A stretch of 33,018 nt of DNA from assembly GCF_004197395.1 (NCBI RefSeq), contig NZ_SELS01000075.1, positions 1-33,018 on the forward strand, written 5' to 3'. The notes beneath the pieces were generated by a model. It saw only the letters and a program-made list of their open reading frames with translations. It was not told the origin of the DNA and searched no databases. Below, in pieces: positions 24,332 to 32,617 of the stretch. Within the stretch, counting starts at the first letter, position 1. Each line of letters begins with the position of its first letter. A program made the position numbers and the translations under genes. The DNA comes from Paraburkholderia sp. UYCP14C. GTDB taxonomy: Bacteria; Pseudomonadota; Gammaproteobacteria; Burkholderiales; Burkholderiaceae.

Positions 24332-25459
24332 TCAAGCTCCGAACACATACTGGCTGCCCGTGTACGAACGGATGAATTTCTCACGCGACTGTTGCTGCAA
24401 GATCTGAGCGAATGTCTCGCCGGTGCAGTGCATTGGGATGATGTAATCAGGCTCGAGCGCGATTAGTTCAGTGACGGTTTGCTTCACGTACTCTTCTTTC
24501 TGAGGCGCCAAGTGAAATCCGCCGGCCACTGCATGGACCTTTTTAATTCCTGAGACTTCCATGGCCCGGGTGACGGTGTTCACCACGCCACGATGACTGC
24601 AAGATGTAATCACAACCAGTCCGCGATCTTTCACGTTGAAGCATGTCGCCAGTTCATGCTGAAAGTCGTCGGCAATGACCTGCACGCTCTGCTTCTCGGT
24701 GGCAAGCTTGTCCGGGAAGCAACCGATGCCATCTTTGATGCCGACGTGCATTCGGCTCGGAGCCAACACCTTTTCGAACGACACGGTCGGAATCCTCCCG
24801 GTAGTGAAGCCGTGACCGGCGATGACCGATGGCCTTTCTGCAGTGACAACTCTGACTTTGGCATCGGTCAGTGATTGTCTATCGATATACCCAAAGTCTT
24901 CGACCTTCCCCGCTGTCCACTCCCGCGTACAGAAGGCTTCTTCGCCGCCGACGTACAAAGGCAGATCCGATCGTAGTCTTTGATGATTGTGCTGGAGAAA
25001 CCCCGCAAGCCCGCCAAAATGGTCGTAATGACCGTGACTGAGCACGAGCGCATCAAGACTCTCGGGCGCAATGCCGAGCATCGCGAGATTGTTCTCCAGT
25101 GTCTGCGAGGTGAAACCGAAGTCGATCAGCATGTTGCGAGCCTCACTCCCACGAGTCGACTGGACATGCATGGCTAATCCGAACTCGCCCAGTAGCGACT
25201 TCCCCGCAGGCGGCATGCCGAAGCGGACCACGTCGACGTTGCCGATCCTTCCACTGGGCGCTATGGCCAATTGATAGCTATCCGTTACGACACGGAGCGC
25301 GACGCGGTCGACGGTCGGTACCTCACCGGAGAGTTCATCGGCCCGGGCGGCCGGCGAGCCGGTCAGCAGCGTGCCCATTACTGCACTAAAGGCGGCCGAT
25401 GCGCTGCCACACAGGAACAAGCGGCGGGATGAGCCATGAGAATGCATGCATAGCGGCAT
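24332..25459 (-). CDS. Tat-exported metallo-beta-lactamase-fold hydrolase
   Basis: A 375-residue protein with a twin-arginine signal at its start (SSRRLFLCGSASAAFSAVMG, with an ARA cleavage site near residue 40), so it is exported folded, with metal bound. The MBL metal motif is S-H142-G-H144-Y-D146-H147 in VLSHGHYDHFGG, followed by further candidate ligands in TSCSHRGVVNT, GGFHL and PMHCTGE. This pattern resembles the MBL group of COG1237 (methanopterin-synthase-related beta-lactamase-like enzymes); the substrate is unknown. ATG 25459 has a strong GAGGAGG ribosome site. It is monocistronic and its 3' side faces the accessory operon's upstream region. Confidence 0.9.
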   Translation of the reverse strand: MPLCMHSHGSSRRLFLCGSASAAFSAVMGTLLTGSPAARADELSGEVPTVDRVALRVVTDSYQLAIAPSGRIGNVDVVRFGMPPAGKSLLGEFGLAMHVQSTRGSEARNMLIDFGFTSQTLENNLAMLGIAPESLDALVLSHGHYDHFGGLAGFLQHNHQRLRSDLPLYVGGEEAFCTREWTAGKVEDFGYIDRQSLTDAKVRVVTAERPSVIAGHGFTTGRIPTVSFEKVLAPSRMHVGIKDGIGCFPDKLATEKQSVQVIADDFQHELATCFNVKDRGLVVITSCSHRGVVNTVTRAMEVSGIKKVHAVAGGFHLAPQKEEYVKQTVTELIALEPDYIIPMHCTGETFAQILQQQSREKFIRSYTGSQYVFGA

Positions 25460-25954
25460 GATTGCCTCCTCTCGGGACGTCTCGGAAGACGCATCTCGCG
25501 GGCAGATTCACCGTAGCCTCATAGCGTCGGCGTGCGGAAAAGCAAGAAACGTCCACTTCGGTGGGAGAAACCTGGCACGTCGACGACATCCGACAGACAC
25601 AGTTGGATTCTGCTCATTTCGAACGAACGGCTTGTCAACGTCGCATGATCACTTTTTACAGCTCGATGGTCAGGCGGATGTTGATCAGGATCATCAAACG
25701 TCGAGGTTTGCGAGGAGGATCGGTCCTCGACACCGAAGTTCGCACGCGCGGGGAATTGAGGGCGCAGATCGGGAGGCCCGAAAGCACGGACGCCTGCCGG
25801 ACCCGGTTAAGGCGAAGCCTTCCAATCAAAGCCGCCATCCAAATGAGACGGCCACGGAGTTCTCGAACGGCCGTTCGTGGTCGATCCTCGCCTTACCTCT
25901 CCGAATGGTTCGGCCACCCCATTTCTCGTGCGGCTTCGCGTTTGCTAATGGCCG
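25460..25954. other. Stretch without a supported gene
   Basis: Long plus-strand frames (25446-26165 and 25561-26007) have no ribosome site and irregular Arg/Ser-rich composition. I see nothing I can support as a gene. Confidence 0.4.
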
Positions 25955-26266
25955 TCACAACCGGCAATGCAAGGAAAGGAGTTCGAGAGTCCGGACTGCG
26001 ATGTTAAACGCGCACCGAATTGCTGCTTCTGCGTTATCACGAATGCAGCGTCCGAGGCGTCTCGCGCTGCTTTTTATCATCCCGATGAAAAGACAAACCT
26101 CGTACACGGAGTTCGCTGGAGACGTGCCGAGACGCTCGATCGATAGGCAGCAGTCGGAAACATAAGCGGCATACGGTTGCAGGCGCAAAAGCTGCATCGC
26201 CGCCTCACTCTCCAAGGATGCCGTGCCGGAAAACCCGACATAGGCTATCTGCATACCGATGCCCAT
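25955..26266 (-). CDS. Possible RaiA/HPF-like ribosome-associated protein
   Basis: A 103-residue protein starting MGIGMQIAYVGFSGTASLES. Its layout is strand, helix with AAMQLLRLQPYAAYVSDC, strand CLSIERLG, strand VYEVCLFIGM, then a final helix with AEAAIRCAFNIAVRTLELL. This beta-alpha-beta-beta-beta-alpha order and length fit the RaiA/HPF (sigma-54 modulation) family, which binds the 30S subunit and silences ribosomes. The basic binding residues usual in the family are few, so the assignment is tentative. ATG 26266 follows GGAG by 7 bases; the frame is open to 26293. It lies alone, 341 bp before the CRISPR array. Confidence 0.45.
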   Translation of the reverse strand: MGIGMQIAYVGFSGTASLESEAAMQLLRLQPYAAYVSDCCLSIERLGTSPANSVYEVCLFIGMIKSSARRLGRCIRDNAEAAIRCAFNIAVRTLELLSLHCRL

Positions 26267-26607
26267 AACAGAACTCCATCGCGAATGTGACAACAGAACT
26301 CGGACGAACTGGAGCCACAGGCGAAATGGTCGCGCCTCTGCATACCAACCGTTTGATCTCGATCAGCTTTCCGCAGTATCGGTTACGGGTTTTGGGCATC
26401 GTGAAGTCGCGTGCTGCGGGACAACGTAGTCGTAACCTTATGACACACGAACCGTGTAACTCCCAGGCCGCGGATCCTGGAGGCGAGAATTTGAGTTCGC
26501 TGAGTGGATGGATGGCCGCTTGGTGTTCGTCAGGCGCCACCCGACCGTCAAGGAATCCGGACCATGGACTGACTCTTGATGGCCGAACTGCGCCCGACGC
26601 GCGACTC
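26267..26607. other. Distal flank of the CRISPR array
   Basis: No supported gene. A long minus-strand frame runs through here from the repeats, but it is a by-product of translating CRISPR repeats. No cas gene is present. Confidence 0.45.
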
Positions 26608-26988
26608 CGGTTCATCCCCACGTGCGTGGGGAACATCGTTTGGGCGGATAGCCTACCGCCGTGATACGCGGGGCGTCCCCACGCATGTGGGGAACACTGC
26701 AGCGTGTTTTCGCCCGCCGCGATCAGCGTCGGCTCATCCCCACGCCTGTGGGGAACACCGCAAACCTCGGCGCGATCCTTTAACGCGCGCCGGTTCATCC
26801 CCACGCACGTGGGGAACACCCAAAGCCTTCCCGGTACTCAATGAAGTCCATCGGTTCATCCCCACGTGCACGTGCGTGGGGAACACGCGTATTTCGCCAT
26901 GGCCGCGAATCCTCACGACGGTTCATCCCCACGCCTGTGGGGAACACTTCGTGCGCGTGAACAGCACCGCGTGCGGCACCGGTTCATC
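26608..26988 (-). CRISPR. Orphan, truncated type I-E CRISPR array
   Basis: There are six full repeats at 26608-26636, 26669-26697, 26730-26758, 26791-26819, 26852-26886 and 26919-26947, then a stub CGGTTCATC at 26980-26988. On the plus strand a typical repeat reads CGGTTCATCCCCACG...GTGGGGAACAC, 29 bases with a hairpin. The form matches type I-E, in which the transcript runs on the other strand and leaves the 5' handle AUGAACCG. All six spacers are exactly 32 bp. No two repeats are identical. Copy 5 is 35 bases because ACGTGC is duplicated in its loop, and copy 2 has three changes in CGGTTCATC. The stub lies on the leader side, so the leader and most of the first repeat are missing. No cas gene lies in the window. 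Confidence 0.93.
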
Positions 26989-27030
26989 AGCCTTCGTCAG
27001 CTACGACCCTGGTGCTCCAGTTGCGTGACT

Positions 27031-27612
27031 TCAGCCCGAGGACACTTTGCGCGGCAACCCCGCCGCGGCGTCGATGGCTTTCGCGGCATGGAGCACTTGC
27101 GCCAGTCGGACGACTTTGGTGCCTTTCCACTCGGCGGGCAGGAACGCGCGAATCGGCGCCTCCGGGCCGTTGTAGAGAACCGATGCCGTGCCCGAGTGGA
27201 AATCGATGCGCATGAATAGCAGGTACTCCGCGACGCCGTCACCAGGCGTAAATGCGGGCCCCGATTTTTTGCTACCCGTAGCCTTGACCTGCACGGTTCT
27301 GCCCGAGCGCGTAAGCGCATCGACCCCTCCTGTGCGGTGCAGCGGCAGCACGAGGTCGAAGTGTTCCAGCGCGAGGGCTTCAGCAATATCGCCAACAAGC
27401 CTGCCGTCCAGCGTGAACGTGAGTCCCGTATGCGCATAGTGCCGCACGAGTGCCTTATGGGACGCCCACAGATCGCGGACGACCTCAGGCAGCGGCAGCA
27501 CGAGCGGATCACCCGTGGATTGCGACGGCGCAGGCCGGGAGGTCTCAGCGAGAATCTCGTGTTCGCAGGTTGCGGTTGATGGATCCGCGGGCTCGGGTGT
27601 CACTGTGCTCAT
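27031..27612 (-). CDS. DUF6998-type protein with PD-(D/E)XK nuclease-like motif
   Basis: A 193-residue protein with a disordered, Pro/Thr-rich first 40 residues and then a compact domain. The pattern LVGDIAEALAL (E78), GGVDALT (D98) and VQVKATG (Q108, K110) matches the E-x(n)-D-x(n)-QxK core of restriction-endonuclease-like folds and the small DUF6998 group. If the fold is right it would bind or cut nucleic acid. It starts at ATG 27612 without a strong ribosome site and ends 42 bp from the truncated side of the CRISPR array, where a leader would normally be. A defence role is suggested by position only. Confidence 0.6.
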   Translation of the reverse strand: MSTVTPEPADPSTATCEHEILAETSRPAPSQSTGDPLVLPLPEVVRDLWASHKALVRHYAHTGLTFTLDGRLVGDIAEALALEHFDLVLPLHRTGGVDALTRSGRTVQVKATGSKKSGPAFTPGDGVAEYLLFMRIDFHSGTASVLYNGPEAPIRAFLPAEWKGTKVVRLAQVLHAAKAIDAAAGLPRKVSSG

Positions 27613-27999
27613 AGACGTGCTCGAAGATCTGCTCGAGTGTGAGCAGGTTACGCTAAATCGCGAAGGTTCACGAGGTGGCCGGCTTGGGCCGTCGACCGAG
27701 CCGTGGCTGTGATGGACGCGTGATGATTACCCAGGAAAGAGTGCGATGGCCTTTGCCGGCGAGCCTTGTGCCGGAAACAGTGACTGATCCGCAGTCCCTC
27801 TGGCCCGCCCAGCCGCCTTCGGCTGTGAATGACGTTTTCACGCCCATGCGCATCGCGCTCTGCCCTCCAGGCCTGTTGCTACGGGCCCTGACGATGGATG
27901 CCTTACGTCGCGGGCGTCCTAACGCGTGTCCCAAAGGTGTCCAACTGAGTCGCGGTGGTATCGTTGTTGCGACCACCCGTCACACCAAGGAGACCCGAA
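27613..27999. other. Divergent intergenic region
   Basis: It lies between the minus-strand nuclease-like gene and the plus-strand acidic protein and must carry both promoters. A plus frame at 27675-28031 is not supported. No clear operator was seen. Confidence 0.4.
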
Positions 28000-28428
28000 A
28001 TGTCCGATGCAACAGAAGACTTAGACCATGATCACGGCCGCAATGAGCGCTTTGGCGGTTACGCCCGCGTGACGATTCAAGGCGTGACGCACATTGTCGA
28101 CGCGTCGAGGTTTGAACGCGTTGACGATGGCACGCGCCCCCTGGGTGATGGTGACTCGCAATACGAGGAGTTGTTTCGCGCACCCGTGCAGGACGATGAC
28201 GACCCCAACAGCCGACCAGATTGGATTCACCTGAGTGTCGTGCGCGTCAATGATGGTCCCTACCAGTTCTGGGGGCATGCGCAGGTTGCGGAGGGGCCCA
28301 ACGTGCTCAACGCTAAAGTCGACGACAGCGGGCTCGAGATGAACGGGCCCGGCGACGACGACGAGGAGGAAGACAACAGCGACGACGACATCGAGGACGA
28401 CGACGATAGCGAGGAGGAATACGACTGA
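28000..28428 (+). CDS. Acidic hypothetical protein with Asp/Glu tail
   Basis: A 142-residue soluble protein. The first 105 residues look globular with strands (YARVTIQGVTHIVDASRFER, then DWIHLSVVRVNDGPYQFWGH); the last 30 are almost all Asp and Glu. ATG 28000 has a strong AAGGAG site, preferred over the longer frame from 27955. The very negative charge could mimic nucleic acid or act as a solubility or chaperone tail; this is inference. A 108-bp gap separates it from the next gene on the same strand. Confidence 0.7.
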   Translation: MSDATEDLDHDHGRNERFGGYARVTIQGVTHIVDASRFERVDDGTRPLGDGDSQYEELFRAPVQDDDDPNSRPDWIHLSVVRVNDGPYQFWGHAQVAEGPNVLNAKVDDSGLEMNGPGDDDEEEDNSDDDIEDDDDSEEEYD

Positions 28429-28536
28429 ATGGGCACGGACGCCCACCAGTCAAACCCGTGACCGCTCCCACGCATGAAACGGCAACCACGACCAGGCGCC
28501 GGTCAGCTCCGCCGCCTGTACCACCAGGAGAAGGCT

Positions 28537-29496
28537 ATGGACGTACCCGAGTACCTGTATGCCGCCCGGAAGGAACAAGGGCCGACGCCTCAACTCGCCA
28601 AGGACTTCGAACACGCTTTCGGGCTGCTCTACACGGTCCTCTGCCAGAAATGCCAGTGGACCGGCAGTGGCAGGATCTCCGCCGTGCGGCCCGTGCTTAG
28701 TGCTCTCGGTATCGGCCATATCACAATGATGGCCGACACGTTCCGGCGCTTCAGAACTCGCCCATCCTTCATGGTCGAACACCCGGCGTTCGACTTTTTC
28801 TGGGCCTTCCTTCTGCCGGGCGGCACGGCGCTGATTCCTGAGGCGTGCGACGCGATACGGGTAGTCGCTAGCAGCCTGGCCGTACACGCGTACCTTGACG
28901 ACGCTCAGGCCGAAGAAATTGTCGCGATCACGCTGGGCGCGCCGACGTTCGAAGCGCTGATGAATGGCTCCACTATGCCGACTGACCCGCTCATCGACCT
29001 GCACGGACCCGCGCGTCGTTCGTGGCAGGTGTTCACCATGCACCCGGAAGTGGATGAACTCGAATACTTGCGCACGCTAGCGCCGCAACCCGGCCGCGTT
29101 AGGGCAGATCTCGAAGACATCGTCCGTCGCAACTGCACGATTCTCGTCAACGCCGCCGCGAACCGCGAGAACTGTCGCCTGGATCAACACGACGACGTCT
29201 ACGCGGGAGAGGTCCTGCGTGGCCGGTGTGCCCCGCAGACCCCAGAAGTACACGCAAGAGTCTGGAGCCTGGGCGGCTCTAACGGCCATCTCGACGCACT
29301 GTTGCTCGGCGGTGAAGACGAGGGCAAGTTTGTAGCGTGGCTCTCAGCGGCGATCCAGGCTTTCAAAGAGGACGGTGTTCCCTTACCGCTGAGCGTTACC
29401 GTCGAGCCGCGTCGCGCTGAGGGCGAGCCCCTTCCAGCGTGTGTGCCGGTTGCGGGCGATGTTCGGCAGTACCAGCCGGAAGCACTCAACCTTTGA
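28537..29496 (+). CDS. Hypothetical 319-residue protein
   Basis: A soluble protein beginning MDVPEYLYAARKEQGPTPQL, with a CQKC pair early (about residue 40), a hydrophobic central part (FDFFWAFLLPGGTALIPEAC), and a C-terminal half with WSLGGSNGHLDALLLGGEDE and FVAWLSAAIQAFKEDG. It has no domain I recognise. The frame opens at 28474, but ATG 28537 has an AGGAG-type site just upstream and gives a more protein-like start. Together with the acidic gene before it, it forms a probable two-gene plus-strand unit near the CRISPR array. Confidence 0.7.
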   Translation: MDVPEYLYAARKEQGPTPQLAKDFEHAFGLLYTVLCQKCQWTGSGRISAVRPVLSALGIGHITMMADTFRRFRTRPSFMVEHPAFDFFWAFLLPGGTALIPEACDAIRVVASSLAVHAYLDDAQAEEIVAITLGAPTFEALMNGSTMPTDPLIDLHGPARRSWQVFTMHPEVDELEYLRTLAPQPGRVRADLEDIVRRNCTILVNAAANRENCRLDQHDDVYAGEVLRGRCAPQTPEVHARVWSLGGSNGHLDALLLGGEDEGKFVAWLSAAIQAFKEDGVPLPLSVTVEPRRAEGEPLPACVPVAGDVRQYQPEALNL

Positions 29497-29608
29497 CAGC
29501 CTCCCTCCCGTGAGAAGCCGCCGACGCAACGTCCGTACCCAGTGTGCAGGTGTGCGCTATGCCGGCTCGGCGGGCAAAAAGCCGACCTTTGAACTTGGAT
29601 TCAGGCGA

Positions 29609-29835
29609 CTATTTGTTCGCCGGCATTGGGCGCCCGCAGCACGGGCATAGCGGGCGGCTTGCACGTTGCGCGCGCGCCTTTAGTGCGTTGTAGACGGCGG
29701 CGGATGTGAGGCCGAAACGCTTAGCTGCGGCGTGGTGTCCGGGTTAGCGTCCAGGTACTCAAGGGCAGCACGCGTCTTCGATAGCGCGGGCGCGGCGTCC
29801 GTGGGTGCAGAGGGCTTCAGATAGACGCCATACAA
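29609..29835 (-). pseudogene. Frameshifted small gene with HTH-like and CPCC motifs
   Basis: Two adjacent minus frames make one protein. The first reads YGVYLKPSAPTDAAPALSKT, then RAALEYLDANPDTTP. After a one-base shift near 29718-29726 the next reads AAKRFGLTSAAVYNALKARA, then SRPLCPCCGRPMPANK. The middle resembles a short helix-turn-helix and the end is a CxCC zinc-type motif. Without the shift it would be about 75 residues, starting at TTG 29835 or further upstream. A longer overlapping minus frame (29759-29974) ends inside it and may be the upstream part in a third frame. It is probably non-functional. Confidence 0.5.
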
Positions 29836-30653
29836 GCGTATGGTCCGGACGCAGTGGCGCGTTCAGGCTGTCGACTGGCACTGCCTGAGCCTTGCCCGAG
29901 CTGTCCTCATAGACCGCGAGGCCCACCACGCTCTCGCGTTCGAGCGCTTCGGTAATCGCGCCGTGGTCCCACAAAGATTGACAACCAAATGTTCCGCGCG
30001 ACCGCCATCACCGCGCATCCGACGCGCACCAAGCAGTGCTATAACCAAATCCAAACTTATATTCGACGTCGGCTGTACGCCGAACTTCGGTCATTCGATA
30101 GCGCTAGTTGAATGTCCCATGATGGCCGGGAGTACTCGTTCATACAGTTTTCCGGAAAGCCGCCATTGATGACTCCAGCGGCAGCTCTATAGCACGTTCA
30201 ACCAACTGGTGCTCTCGGCCATGAGGCGTCGTTCGCTGGTCACGAAGATCGGACGTTCCAACGTCGCCTCGAGTCCCGCGAACGGTCATTCGGTTGGCGA
30301 CGACGAACAGTCAAACTGGCCTCCTGGGCTGCAGAAACCAGCGCGATCGATAGGGTTGCGCGGTGCGGGTCGACTGGCGCCAGCCCACGCCTATCAAGCG
30401 CACGGAGAAACTCAATTCTCCGCGTAAACCCCGCCAAAAGAAATCGCCTACCGTAAGAACCCGGTAAGCGGACGCTTTTAACGTACTCACAAGCGCATCC
30501 AAAGAGCAACACGCTGAGAATGCGTGCGCGAGAGCATCGCACCACATCCCCGCACGGGGATCCCCAAACTCATATGGATCGCAGATCGCTCTGGCGCTGC
30601 CCGTACGAGGGCGTTCTTTCAGGCAAAGAAAGATACTCATGCAGGAGACGGAA
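29836..30653. other. Region upstream of the acetate transport operon
   Basis: No gene is supported across about 800 bp. Short frames exist on both strands without ribosome sites. The yjcH-actP promoter must lie in its last part, but I cannot name its elements. Confidence 0.4.
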
Positions 30654-30959
30654 ATGGACCTCAAACTCGTAGAGAAAATTAAATCGAGCGCGACATACCG
30701 CGAACTGGTGCGGAAGCGCTCGAAGCTCGGCTGGACTCTGACCGCCCTCGTGCTGGTCGTGTACTACGGTTACGTGCTGCTCATCGCATTCAACAAGGAC
30801 GTGCTTGCCGCGAAGATGGGCGCGGGGGTGATGACCTGGGGCATGCCGATCGGACTTTTCGTGATCGTATTCACCGTGGTGATCACCGGCCTCTACGTGC
30901 GCCACGCCAACAGTACCTACGACGAACTCACCGACCAGATCAAGCGGGAGGCCGCATGA
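30654..30959 (+). CDS. yjcH: DUF485 membrane protein (YjcH-like), partner of ActP
   Basis: A 101-residue inner-membrane protein of the DUF485/YjcH family with two hydrophobic helices ([18 protein letters not shown], and [18 protein letters not shown]). The N-terminal pattern [15 protein letters not shown] matches YjcH. I start at ATG 30654, which has AGGAG at good spacing; ATG 30639 is in frame but poorly supported. The stop overlaps the actP start by 4 bases (ATGA), so translation is coupled. The family is usually found next to acetate permeases, but its role is not well defined. Confidence 0.93.
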   Translation: MDLKLVEKIKSSATYRELVRKRSKLGWTLTALVLVVYYGYVLLIAFNKDVLAAKMGAGVMTWGMPIGLFVIVFTVVITGLYVRHANSTYDELTDQIKREAA

Positions 30960-32617
30960 AGGCTCGACAACTCCTCGCCGTCAGCGCGCTGTTCACCGCT
31001 TCGGCTAGTTGCTTCGCCGCCGGCGCCGACCTCGGTCAGGCGGTCAAGCAGGCGACCAACTGGACCGCGATCAGCATGTTCATCGTGTTCGTGATCGGGA
31101 CGCTCTTCATCACCAAATGGGCCGCCAAGAAGACGCGCTCGGCCGCCGAGTTCTACACCGCGGGCGGCGGAATCACTGGCTTTCAGAACGGCCTTGCGAT
31201 CGCAGGCGACTTCATGTCCGCCGCGTCGTTCCTCGGCATCTCGGCCGCTGTCTACGCGAACGGATATGACGGTCTCATCTATTCGATCGGCTTTCTGGTG
31301 GGCTGGCCGATCATCACGTTCCTGATGGCTGAACGACTGCGCAATCTCGGCCGCTTCACGTTCGCCGATGTGGCCGCCTACCGCTTCAAGCAAACCCCGA
31401 TACGCGCGTTCGCCGCATCGGGCACGCTCGTCGTGGTGGCGTTTTACCTGATCGCGCAGATGGTGGGTGCTGGACAGCTCATCAAGCTGCTGTTCGGTCT
31501 CGAATACTGGATCGCGGTGGTGATCGTCGGCGCGCTGATGATGGTGTACGTGCTCTTCGGCGGCATGACCGCGACCACCTGGGTGCAGATCATAAAAGCC
31601 TGCCTGCTCCTCGCGGGCGCCTCGTTCATGGCGTTCATGGTGCTCTGGCAATTCCATTTCAGCCCCGAGGCGCTCTTCGCGAAGGCCGTCGAGGTGCACG
31701 AGAAGAAGGCGTCGATCATGGGGCCGGGCAATTTCATCAAGGACCCGATCTCAGCGATCTCGTTCGGCATCGCGCTGATGTTCGGCACAGCCGGCCTGCC
31801 GCACATTCTAATGCGCTTTTTTACCGTTCCCAATGCGAAGGAAGCACGTAAGTCGGTGTTCTGGGCGACCACTTGGATCGGCTACTTCTACATCCTCACC
31901 TTCATCATCGGCTTTGGCGCGATCGTGCTGGTGAGCACCAATCCAGTCTTCAAGGACGCGGGCGGCAAGCTGCTCGGCGGTGCCAACATGGCCGCCGTGC
32001 ATCTGGCGAGTGCGGTCGGCGGAAACGTGTTCCTCGGCTTTATCTCGGCCGTCGCGTTCGCGACCATCCTCGCCGTGGTCGCGGGCCTCACGCTCGCCGG
32101 CGCGTCGGCGGTGTCGCACGATCTGTACGCGACCGTGTTTAAGCACGGCAAGGCATCGAGCGCAAGCGAGCTGCGCGTTTCGCGCGTCACCACGATCGTG
32201 CTGGGCATCGTTGCGGTTGTGCTCGGCATCGTGTTCGAGAAGCAGAACATCGCATTCATGGTGTCGCTTGCCTTTGCTGTGGCGGCCTCTGCGAATTTCC
32301 CGGTCCTGTTCATGTCCGTGCTTTGGCGCGGCTGCACGACGCGCGGTGCGGCCATCGGCGGCTTCCTCGGGCTGCTCTCGGCGGTGCTGCTGACGGTCCT
32401 CTCCAAGGCGGTGTGGGTCGACGTATTCCATTACGCGAACGCGCCGTTCCCGTACGCATCGCCCGCGCTCTTCTCGGTGGCGATCGGCTTCGCCGGCATC
32501 TGGATCTTCTCGGTGACCGACAAGTCCGCTCGCGCACGCATTGACCAGGCCGGGTTCGAGGCGCAGACCGTGCGCTCGGAAACCGGAATCGGCGCGGTGG
32601 AGGGCGCGAGCCACTAA
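30956..32617 (+). CDS. actP: Cation/acetate symporter ActP
   Basis: A 553-residue sodium:solute symporter family protein of normal ActP length, with a leading hydrophobic segment ([16 protein letters not shown]) that may be a signal sequence and about 13 further helices. Family motifs seen are [20 protein letters not shown], the MSAASFLG segment and [15 protein letters not shown]. It takes up acetate and short monocarboxylates with a cation across the inner membrane. It is coupled to yjcH by an ATGA overlap; no terminator is evident after 32617. It looks like an ordinary core gene, in contrast to the accessory DNA to its left. Confidence 0.96.
   Translation: MKARQLLAVSALFTASASCFAAGADLGQAVKQATNWTAISMFIVFVIGTLFITKWAAKKTRSAAEFYTAGGGITGFQNGLAIAGDFMSAASFLGISAAVYANGYDGLIYSIGFLVGWPIITFLMAERLRNLGRFTFADVAAYRFKQTPIRAFAASGTLVVVAFYLIAQMVGAGQLIKLLFGLEYWIAVVIVGALMMVYVLFGGMTATTWVQIIKACLLLAGASFMAFMVLWQFHFSPEALFAKAVEVHEKKASIMGPGNFIKDPISAISFGIALMFGTAGLPHILMRFFTVPNAKEARKSVFWATTWIGYFYILTFIIGFGAIVLVSTNPVFKDAGGKLLGGANMAAVHLASAVGGNVFLGFISAVAFATILAVVAGLTLAGASAVSHDLYATVFKHGKASSASELRVSRVTTIVLGIVAVVLGIVFEKQNIAFMVSLAFAVAASANFPVLFMSVLWRGCTTRGAAIGGFLGLLSAVLLTVLSKAVWVDVFHYANAPFPYASPALFSVAIGFAGIWIFSVTDKSARARIDQAGFEAQTVRSETGIGAVEGASH

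Noticed and set aside
25446-26165. 239-codon plus frame after the MBL-fold gene
   Set aside because: Irregular composition, no ribosome site, and overlap with the better supported 25955-26266 minus gene.
26205-26819. 204-codon minus frame running through the CRISPR repeats
   Set aside because: Its repeated FPTCVGMNR and SPHAWG-like words are translated CRISPR repeats, a well-known artefact.
26576-27028. 150-codon plus frame across the array
   Set aside because: It also translates repeats (HPHACGEH, SSPRTWGT) and has no ribosome site.
30917-31699. 260-codon minus frame opposite actP
   Set aside because: His/Glu/Arg-rich composition typical of the antisense of a high-GC membrane gene; no ribosome site.
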